Below are positions 54,020-61,092 of a stretch of 64,000 bases of DNA, in pieces. Both the position numbers and the translations under genes were made by a program. The stretch spans positions 1-64,000 of the forward strand of contig CAZLUP010000007.1 of the NCBI GenBank assembly GCA_964562685.1. Reading direction: 5' to 3'. The stretch comes from Stanieria sp964562685. GTDB lineage: Bacteria; Cyanobacteriota; Cyanobacteriia; Cyanobacteriales; Xenococcaceae. Each line of letters starts with the position of its first letter. Position 1 is the stretch's first letter. Under the pieces are notes generated by a model. The model was not told where the DNA came from. It made no database searches and saw only the letters and a program-made list of their open reading frames with translations.

Positions 54020-55537
54020 CTAAGTTTCTCTAAATAAGTTGCTGAGGCGGTCTAATTCATCAGAATTGACTAAGCTTGGATTTCCTGCCAAGATACCTGT
54101 AATATTGCGGAAAGGTTGTCCTAAATGCATTCCCTGTTCATCGATGAGAAACTCACGAATATCTTTATCGTGTTTAGAACCCCGCATCTTTAACACAGCT
54201 AGTCCTCGTCGGATTTCTCCATAAACTTCTACGTAGCGCAATAACACGATCAAATCTGTATTAGTAGAAATATTCAATTCAGTAATTGATTCACTGCCGA
54301 TTAGGTTTGGAGTATTGGCAGTAGACAGACAAGTAATTCCTTTTTCTTTAATTAGTGTATTCAAAGTAAGCAAAAATTCGCGAAAATTTTGGAGAGGTGC
54401 GAGTTTTTCTAGTGAAGAAATACTATCAATTACTACTCTTTGAGGTTGAAACTGTTCAATATATTTGCTCATTTGAACATAGTGAGATTCAAGTCCAGTT
54501 ATCTCTGGATAACGACAGACAATTTTTAGTTGGTTTTCTCGTTCCATCTGCTCAAAATCCACACCCCAACCCAACGCATTATGTAACAGTTGCTCTCGAC
54601 TTTCTTCAAACGCAAAAAACAAACATTTTTCGCCGTTTTTCACCCCTCCTTTGATAAATTCTGTTGCCATGAGAGTTTTACCAGTACCAGTCGCACCCGA
54701 TATCAAAATAATTGAACCCTCAAACCAACCACCTCCACACATAGCATCAAGTTCTTGATTACCTGAAGGAATTCGTTTTCTAGAGGATTTGCGTTTGGAT
54801 ACGTCTGTAGAAAAGGGAATAACAACAATACCTTGCTCGGAGACAATCGTAAAGGGAAACTCGCCATGTTGATGGGAAACACCCCGAAACTTCAAAATTT
54901 CAATCGTGCGACGACGTTTTTCTTCTACTAGAGAATTGCGGAGAATAATGACGTTATCCGCTACAAATTCTTCAATTCCATAGCGACTGATTTCCCCATA
55001 TTCAGCCGTACGTTCTGAGGTTAATACGGCAGTAATTTCCATTTCTCGAAGTATTTGAGCCAATTTAAACATCGCACCCCGAACTTGACCGATATTCGGC
55101 ACATAGCTAAAAATTGCACCCAAAGAATCCATTGCTACTCTCTGGGCATTAACTTGCTCAATGGCATAGATCAAACGAGTGATTAAAGGATCTAGGTCGT
55201 ATTCACCACTCACCAAAGGAAGACTACGATCTTGGGGAGAAGCATCGACAAAACTCCACTTACTTTCTTCCTCCCAAGTTTGAATGTTCCACCCCAACCC
55301 GCGCATATTTTTACGCAACATTTTCGGCGATTCTTCAAAGGAAACAAAAACTCCGTTTTGCCCTCTTTTGATCCCTTCAATTAAAAATTGACAGGCAAAA
55401 ATTGTTTTACCGCTACCAGCAGTTCCCGTTATTAAAGTTGTTCTTCCTTGTGGCAATCCCCCTTCCGAAAAAACATCAAAACCAGAAATTCCTGTTTCAA
55501 TTTTTGTTAACACATCGTTTTCTCTTGGTTGGTTCAT
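54020..55537 (-). CDS. kaiC3: KaiC-family clock ATPase, probable KaiC3
   Basis: 505 residues with duplicated RecA-like domains. CI has Walker A TGTAGSGKT (37-45) and catalytic Glu pair in SFEESP. CII has GATGTGKT and FAFEESREQL. The autophosphorylation region reads SITELNISTNTD, retaining Ser424-Thr425 (equivalent to S431/T432 of Synechococcus KaiC) and the helper Thr419. The downstream segment YVEVYGEIRRGLAVLKMRGS is also KaiC-like. The short C-terminal tail after RNITGIL differs from KaiC1. Neighbours kaiB and a receiver-KaiA-like gene argue for the KaiC3 subtype, found in Synechocystis as part of a second clock system. Subtype is inferred from context. Confidence 0.85.
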   Translation of the reverse strand: MNQPRENDVLTKIETGISGFDVFSEGGLPQGRTTLITGTAGSGKTIFACQFLIEGIKRGQNGVFVSFEESPKMLRKNMRGLGWNIQTWEEESKWSFVDASPQDRSLPLVSGEYDLDPLITRLIYAIEQVNAQRVAMDSLGAIFSYVPNIGQVRGAMFKLAQILREMEITAVLTSERTAEYGEISRYGIEEFVADNVIILRNSLVEEKRRRTIEILKFRGVSHQHGEFPFTIVSEQGIVVIPFSTDVSKRKSSRKRIPSGNQELDAMCGGGWFEGSIILISGATGTGKTLMATEFIKGGVKNGEKCLFFAFEESREQLLHNALGWGVDFEQMERENQLKIVCRYPEITGLESHYVQMSKYIEQFQPQRVVIDSISSLEKLAPLQNFREFLLTLNTLIKEKGITCLSTANTPNLIGSESITELNISTNTDLIVLLRYVEVYGEIRRGLAVLKMRGSKHDKDIREFLIDEQGMHLGQPFRNITGILAGNPSLVNSDELDRLSNLFRET

Positions 55538-55592
55538 GCCTCACTCTCAATTGTGAATGTTAGACAATAATTGATTAGTTTTAGAGCATTAA

Positions 55593-55886
55593 TTAATTGG
55601 ATTGAGGGTATTTTAATTGAATATTAAGAGCAAAAGCAACGACCTCTCGATTAGAAAGGTCACCAATAATTCGCTCTTGAGGCAAAGGAAACTCTTTGAC
55701 TAGAGTAGGCGTAATTAAAATTTTTTTTTCTTCTGCGATTTGAGGATTTTTTAAAATATCGATAATTTCAATTTTCGTTTCTTCAGGTAATTGTTGCTGA
55801 CAAAACTCCTGTAAATTCGCGATCGCTATCCGAGTTCGAGCCGTATCTCCGCTGACATATAATTTTAGTAAATATCTTTTACACAT
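55593..55886 (-). CDS. kaiB3: KaiB-family clock protein, probable KaiB3
   Basis: 97 residues with the thioredoxin-like fold-switching KaiB pattern: YLLKLYVSGDTARTRIAIANL, IIDILKNPQIAEEKKILITPTL, and FPLPQERIIGDLSNREVVAFAL. KaiB binds the KaiC CI ring in its fold-switched state and sequesters KaiA. It is encoded 55 bp upstream of kaiC3 and 34 bp downstream of kaiA3, giving one operon. The CQQQLP segment and tail differ from canonical KaiB1, consistent with a KaiB3 type. Confidence 0.88.
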   Translation of the reverse strand: MCKRYLLKLYVSGDTARTRIAIANLQEFCQQQLPEETKIEIIDILKNPQIAEEKKILITPTLVKEFPLPQERIIGDLSNREVVAFALNIQLKYPQSN

Positions 55887-55920
55887 TAAAAAATATTTTA
55901 AATTTTATTAAATAAAAAAG

Positions 55921-56817
55921 TTAATTATTCGATCTTTGATTACTTCTCGAAACTTCGTTATTATAATTTTGGACAAGATTAATTTTGTTTAAACCAATGT
56001 AATATTTACGATAGTAAACTGCTAATTTTCCCATCATTTCTAAAAGTAAATAGCGTCCTTCTATTGTATAAGTCATCGCTTGTCTTTGTCCCAAAGTTGC
56101 TTGTTTTTGTTTTAAAATTGCGGTGTGTACCTCAATTAAATCTCTGGGTGTGGCTTGAAGATATCCTAGTTGTTCGACTAAGACATCAATATTACGAGCT
56201 ATTTGATATTGCACTTTATAAATTCTTTGTTCAACAAAATGATCGAGCAAATTCTGGTAGCATTCTTTAATCTCTGCTACTATATCTGGCATTTTTTGTT
56301 GCAAAGATTTCGCATTTGATAATTGCTCATTAATAGTTTGATCTGCTAAAAAATTTTCGAGTAAAGCTATTTCTTGGGCTGGTTGCTGCTTTTGCCATTC
56401 TTCAAATTTGCTTAATTGATATTTACGCTCAATGGCAGTGCGAATTGCATAAATTAGTAAATTCTGATCCAAAACATTTTTTGGTAAATAGCCACAAGCT
56501 CCTAATTCTAAAACTTTAACAGCCACAATTTCATCTTCTATTGAAGTTAAAACAATAATTGGTACTTTAGCAATAATTGATTGCATTTCTCGAAGAGTAT
56601 TTAGTCCCCGACTATCTGGCAGCATTAAATCGAGAATTACAACCTCAAATTCGTTTTGAGTAATTAATTGTTTGCCTTTAGCTAAAGTTTCAGCCCAACT
56701 TAAATTAAATCCACCTCGAAAAGACGCGGAATGAGCATTATTCAAAATTGTTTGTAATTTTTCGAGGTCTTCTGGTTCATCTTCTACTAATAAAACTCGA
56801 CAGGGATAATTTAACAT
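55921..56817 (-). CDS. kaiA3: Receiver-KaiA chimera, probable KaiA3
   Basis: 298 residues. The N-terminal receiver (~6-130) has an intact phosphorylation site: RVLLVEDEPED (acidic pair), VVILDLMLPDSRG with Asp63, IIVLTS and YLPKN (conserved Lys). The C-terminal ~165-280 is helical and resembles the KaiA KaiC-binding domain: NIDVLVEQLGYLQATPRDLIE, VHTAILKQKQ, then IEGRYLLLEMMGKLAVYYRKYY, paralleling EIHMELI and YRLTLIDVIAHLCEMYRRS of KaiA. A NarL-type receiver fused to a KaiA-like C-terminus is the described architecture of KaiA3 (Synechocystis Sll0485). It heads the operon with kaiB3 and kaiC3. Canonical KaiA is ruled out by the true receiver at its N-terminus. Confidence 0.78.
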   Translation of the reverse strand: MLNYPCRVLLVEDEPEDLEKLQTILNNAHSASFRGGFNLSWAETLAKGKQLITQNEFEVVILDLMLPDSRGLNTLREMQSIIAKVPIIVLTSIEDEIVAVKVLELGACGYLPKNVLDQNLLIYAIRTAIERKYQLSKFEEWQKQQPAQEIALLENFLADQTINEQLSNAKSLQQKMPDIVAEIKECYQNLLDHFVEQRIYKVQYQIARNIDVLVEQLGYLQATPRDLIEVHTAILKQKQATLGQRQAMTYTIEGRYLLLEMMGKLAVYYRKYYIGLNKINLVQNYNNEVSRSNQRSNN

Positions 56818-56876
56818 GAGAAAACCACAAATAAAGTGTTTACTAAAAGAGCTTTAAACAGAATGCAAGTGTAGTT

Positions 56877-57021
56877 ATACTAAAGCAGATAATGTTTGCG
56901 ACAGATGATGTTTTGGTAGGGAACGGGACGTATAAGGTTTCGAGGAAATCTCTAAACACAGCCCCTCTGCTTGGTCAATCGCCCTTACGGGATGTGTCGC
57001 ATTCTTTTTTATATTTGGTAT
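56877..57021. mobile_element. MITE-like element, copy 2 (about 145 bp)
   Basis: Inverted relative to the copy at 16915-17014, with TIRs ATACTAAAG...ATTTGGTAT. It contains the shared core GGTCAATCGCCCTTACGGGATGTGTCGCATTC plus ~50 bp absent from copy 1. It lies ~60 bp upstream of the kaiA3 start codon and may lie within or displace the operon promoter. Confidence 0.7.
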
Positions 57022-57342
57022 TAGTTCTACAGAATAGACAATCCTAATATTTTAAGGCGTTGTTACACCAAGAAAAAGTGAGAAAACTATTAAAATCTTC
57101 TCATAGGTGAAATACCATAGTAATTTTATTTTAGAATTAGATAAAAATATTTGACTCTTACTAATTATAGATAAACGCTCAAAACCTTCTTTTTCCTCAG
57201 CTAGCAAATTTGTTTGGTTCTCCACTTTTAGAAGAATATCAAACGTCAAAAAAAGATTCTTATTAAGCAAAAATAGTAAGTAATTTATAACAAATCATCT
57301 TAATTTTGTTTTTAGTTAATATTTATAATTAAAGCAATTTTA
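57022..57342. other. AT-rich spacer after sensor kinase gene
   Basis: 321 bp between the MITE and the sensor kinase stop. A 72-codon minus-strand frame (57052-57270) exists but has no ribosome site or family match. Nothing else is seen. Confidence 0.35.
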
Positions 57343-60237
57343 TCAGGGCAAACAAATAGTAAAACTTGCTCCTTGTTGAGGCTGACTTTGAGCAGTAATT
57401 TTGCCTTGATGACGTTCGATTATTTTACGACAAATTGCTAAACCTAAACCCGTACCCTTATATTTACTATAACTATGCAAACGGTGGAAAGGAGCAAAAA
57501 TTTTCTCGCATTCTTCAGGCGCAAAACCAATGCCATTATCTTCTATCACAATTTGATGGGGTTCACAAATCTGAGGTTCTGATTCTGTTTGAGCAGAAAA
57601 TAACTGATAAATTTTAATTATTGGTGGTCGCTCCACAGCACGAAACTTGAGCGCATTTTCGATTAAATTATGAAATAGTTGATCTAATTGCAAGCGATCG
57701 CCTTGAATCGTAGGTAATTCTTCTACTTCAATTTGTCCGTTGACTTGAGCTATTTCTCCTTCAAGCTCCCAGATAACTTCTCGAACTACGGAATTGAGAT
57801 CGACTGACACAAATGGCTGTGCTTGAGTAGTAACACGGGCAAAAGCAAGTAAACCCTGAACCAGATTTTGCATTTTTTGGTTTAGCTGTGCCATGCGCTC
57901 TAAATATTCTTGAGCTTGCTGGTCTAAAATTTCACTGTATCTATCTAGAAGCAATTCCCTTAACATTTGCTGTTTATGCAAAGGAGAAAGTAGATCGTGA
58001 GAAACTACATAAGCAAATTCTTCTAAAGCTCTATTACTTCGTTCTAATTCTCGAATTAAAGCATTGAATTTTTCTTCCGCTTGCTTTTGTTTCGTCACAT
58101 CTTCACCAATACCAGCAATACGATAAACTTTGCCCGACTCATCTCGGATCACAAAAGTTCTCATTCTAATCCAAACGATTTGATGATTGGGAGCGATCGC
58201 CTTCGGCGCAGCGAAGCTGTCCGCTTCGCGCCTCGGCATAGCCAAGATCGCACGGTATTCAAAGGCTTGATCTGCTTGGTTTAATTGAGCCAAAGCTTGT
58301 TTAACGATTGGATAGTCATGAGGATGAACCATTGCCAGCCAAGCTTCAGGATGTTCAGATAAACTAGTACGAGACTGATGCAAAATTTTTTCATAGGCTG
58401 GACTGACATAGATTAATCTGCCATCAGCAGAGTAGAGAAAAAAGATGTCTTTGATATTTTCTGCTAGTTGACGAAAACGTTCTTCCGTTTCTCTTAAATT
58501 TTCTTCGACTTCTTTAAGTGCGGTAATATCTCGCCCAACTGATTGATATTCTAAAAATTTTCCCTGGGGATCGAAAATCATCCTGTTATTCCACTGTGTC
58601 CATCGCACTTTTCCTTTTGCCCAAACCCGATTTTCAAACATGACAGTAGGATGTTCTTTGTTCATCGACTCGATAAGTTGAGTAACCCGTTTACGATCTG
58701 CTTCATAAATGATGGGAGTGTATTTTTGATTGATTAAAGTATGTTTATCTAGACCAAAGTAGCGACAGTAAGCATCATTAGCAAATAACATGGTTGAATC
58801 TGGTAGGTAGCGACAGATCAATTCCGTTTGATCTTCTACGATCGCTCGATATCTTAATTCACTTTTTTGCAGAGCTTTTTCAGCCTGTTTGCGCTCACTA
58901 ATATCTCTTCCTTCAGGAATTAGTAAAATGACTGCGCCTGTTTCATCAATAACTGGACGTAGAGAAAAATCAATCGTGATGACTTTTCCGTTTGCACCTT
59001 GGAGATCTACTTCGTAACGAACAAATTCTCCTTGTCTAGCTAAGGCGATTGCTCTTTGCAAATCTAGTTGCGTTTGTTCAGAAATTTGCCACCAATACGT
59101 TTGCCAAAAAGGCTTGCCCACTACTTCTGACAGACTAATGCCACCAAAATCCAAAATTGTTTGATTCGCTTCCAAAAGTGTGCCATCGGGAGTTAATAAG
59201 CCAATAAACTGAAAAGTTTGATTAAAAATTGCTCGAAATCGCTTTTCACTATCTAATAATGCTTGAGAAAACTGTTGTTGTTGGCGATCCATTTGATGTA
59301 ATTTTTTGGCAGTCCACCAAACAATTACCCCAAACAGTACCATCTCTAAAAGGATTCGCAGGGCGATAATGAACTGAACCTTGTTAAAATTGCCCTTTAA
59401 CAACGACCAAAAAAACCAGCCTGATAATGGTGGTATGATTATTAAAATAGGGAATAACCAACGAGCCATCAATCCGCCAGCTTCTGGACTGACTATCTCT
59501 CTGAACCAACCTCGTTCGGGACAACTACTTAAAAAAGCAAAAGCTAGTAAAATAAAACCAATGGCAGTGTGAATTGCCATTTCTGTCCCAGACACAACTT
59601 CGTAAAATATAGTAATATTGTAGGTATGACCAATTAAACTAATAGTTGCGATCGCTATTACTAAAACAATCAGTAATTGAGCAGTAAGATAGTATTTTTG
59701 AATTAAAAATAGAAAAGCAAAATTAAACAAGAAAAAGCTAAAAGCTGCATCGGGTGACATCCTTCCTCTATGAATGGAATAGGTAGGATCTTCTGGATTT
59801 GGGAAGGCAAGCCAATCTGTCCCTAAATCTACACTGAAGCCATATTCACCCAAAGTTAACCAACAGAAAAGAATTATTAAACTGGGTAAAAGATATTGCC
59901 ACAAAAATAAAATTAAAGGATGATGGTTTATAAAATGACTCTGTTGTTGGTTGGCTTGTTGTTGATGCCATAATAACAGCAAAATTCCTCCCAAGATAAA
60001 ACCCAGAGCGGTACTAACTTTCATAGTCACGTGTTCAGGAAGAATGCTTTTAAAAATAGTTAGCTCAAATACCCAACTAACAATCACAGCACAACCTAAG
60101 CAAATCACCAGAATACTGGTGACAATTGCAGCAAACTTCAGTTGATCGATCAACTTTTGAGCAGATTCCATCGTGGTACGGTGGAGAAATTTCTGACTTG
60201 ACGATGGTTGAAAAGGTGGATCGGCATGATTACTCAT
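57343..60237 (-). CDS. Membrane multi-PAS sensor histidine kinase
   Basis: 964 residues. About eight membrane helices (~30-310) form an N-terminal sensor module I do not recognise. A short coiled coil follows, then three PAS/PAC units (~325-450, 455-575, 580-720). The HisKA domain is of the phytochrome-like class (FAYVVSHDLLSPLHKQQ, His near 745), and the HATPase is complete (LFHNLIENALKFR, IEDNGIGFAPEEC, YKGTGLGLAICRKI). The third PAS/PAC carries an in-frame 17-residue insertion (~664-681) from a palindromic repeat. There is no receiver, so it needs a separate regulator: the CheY-like protein encoded divergently (60485) and KaiA3's receiver are nearby candidates. Confidence 0.9.
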   Translation of the reverse strand: MSNHADPPFQPSSSQKFLHRTTMESAQKLIDQLKFAAIVTSILVICLGCAVIVSWVFELTIFKSILPEHVTMKVSTALGFILGGILLLLWHQQQANQQQSHFINHHPLILFLWQYLLPSLIILFCWLTLGEYGFSVDLGTDWLAFPNPEDPTYSIHRGRMSPDAAFSFFLFNFAFLFLIQKYYLTAQLLIVLVIAIATISLIGHTYNITIFYEVVSGTEMAIHTAIGFILLAFAFLSSCPERGWFREIVSPEAGGLMARWLFPILIIIPPLSGWFFWSLLKGNFNKVQFIIALRILLEMVLFGVIVWWTAKKLHQMDRQQQQFSQALLDSEKRFRAIFNQTFQFIGLLTPDGTLLEANQTILDFGGISLSEVVGKPFWQTYWWQISEQTQLDLQRAIALARQGEFVRYEVDLQGANGKVITIDFSLRPVIDETGAVILLIPEGRDISERKQAEKALQKSELRYRAIVEDQTELICRYLPDSTMLFANDAYCRYFGLDKHTLINQKYTPIIYEADRKRVTQLIESMNKEHPTVMFENRVWAKGKVRWTQWNNRMIFDPQGKFLEYQSVGRDITALKEVEENLRETEERFRQLAENIKDIFFLYSADGRLIYVSPAYEKILHQSRTSLSEHPEAWLAMVHPHDYPIVKQALAQLNQADQAFEYRAILAMPRREADSFAAPKAIAPNHQIVWIRMRTFVIRDESGKVYRIAGIGEDVTKQKQAEEKFNALIRELERSNRALEEFAYVVSHDLLSPLHKQQMLRELLLDRYSEILDQQAQEYLERMAQLNQKMQNLVQGLLAFARVTTQAQPFVSVDLNSVVREVIWELEGEIAQVNGQIEVEELPTIQGDRLQLDQLFHNLIENALKFRAVERPPIIKIYQLFSAQTESEPQICEPHQIVIEDNGIGFAPEECEKIFAPFHRLHSYSKYKGTGLGLAICRKIIERHQGKITAQSQPQQGASFTICLP
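58195..58251. repeat. 51-bp palindromic repeat inserted at a HIP1 site in a coding region
   Basis: GATCGC occurs at 58195-58200 and 58246-58251, bracketing a 45-bp GC-rich sequence with CGCAGCGAAGC/GCTTCGCGC-type self-complementarity. Removing one 51-bp unit restores GCGATCGC and a continuous PAS sequence (RAIAPNHQIVW). The insertion adds 17 codons, without a frameshift or stop. Confidence 0.7.
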
Positions 60238-60484
60238 CTTAGTTTAAAGTAGATCGCTGCTTTTATGATGAGTTTAGATAGATTTTAAAGTAAGTCAATA
60301 TGCAACAAAACTATCGTGAACAGGCTATAGCTATTGAAACCAATTCAACACAATTTCAACAAAGATTTATGTCAGCGTAAATAATGAACCAAATAACATC
60401 TTTTACTATTTGGATAGAGGGTATTATTCTTAACAAAAATTTTAACTGGTGGTGCTAAGTTAAACAAAGATTGGAGCATTCGCA
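60238..60484. promoter_or_regulatory. Divergent spacer between sensor kinase and CheY-like gene
   Basis: 247 bp holding the promoters of both divergent signalling genes. No specific operator recognised. Confidence 0.4.
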
Positions 60485-60925
60485 ATGATGACCACAAAAA
60501 ATAAGCAAGCGGAAGACCAGATTAGCAAATTAAAAGTACTAATAGTTGATGATGATCAAGATTCGAGAGACTTATTATTGTTTTATTTAGAGCAAATTGG
60601 AGCAAAAGTTAAATCAGTTGCTAGTGCCAAAGTAGCCCTGGAAGAAATACAGTTTTTTCAACCCGAAATTATCCTTAGTGACATTTTCATGCCCGAAGAA
60701 AACGGGTTTTGGTTAATTAATCAGTTAAAAAATCTAGAACAAACCTCAAATAGACATTTAGCTGCGATCGCTGTAACTGCTGCTGCTAAAGCCAAAGACC
60801 GCGAACAAATCTTATCAGCAGGTTATGATGCTTATCTTTCTAAGCCTTTTATGTTAGATCATTTAGCTGCATTGATCGCTAAAGTAGTGCAACAAAATCA
60901 GAACAATTTCCAAAAAACTGCATAA
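60485..60925 (+). CDS. Single-domain CheY-like response regulator
   Basis: 146 residues, all receiver: KVLIVDDDQDSRDLLLFYL (acidic pair), EIILSDIFMPEENGF (phosphoacceptor Asp), AAIAVTAAAKAKDRE (switch Thr) and AYLSKPFMLDHL (Lys). No output domain, so it acts by protein contact, as in phosphorelays. Met1 and Met2 are adjacent and either may be used. It lies upstream of a hybrid kinase on the same strand (167-bp gap) and divergent from the multi-PAS kinase. Confidence 0.92.
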   Translation: MMTTKNKQAEDQISKLKVLIVDDDQDSRDLLLFYLEQIGAKVKSVASAKVALEEIQFFQPEIILSDIFMPEENGFWLINQLKNLEQTSNRHLAAIAVTAAAKAKDREQILSAGYDAYLSKPFMLDHLAALIAKVVQQNQNNFQKTA

Positions 60926-61092
60926 AAATAATTTTTTCGGCGTTACTAATTTTTCTAAAGTTAATTTTAGATTAAAGTAATTAATTCTTTTTGCTCGATT
61001 AAAGTAGACTTGATCCAAATCAATTATTAGTACTTGAGCTTGACTATCTTTGTTTTTGCGTTGGCTAAAAATCTTTTAACAAAACTGCCCAG

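Noticed and set aside
57052..57270. 72-codon minus-strand frame with a hydrophobic C-terminus
   Set aside because: AT-rich spacer, no ribosome site, no recognised similarity. Probably a chance frame.
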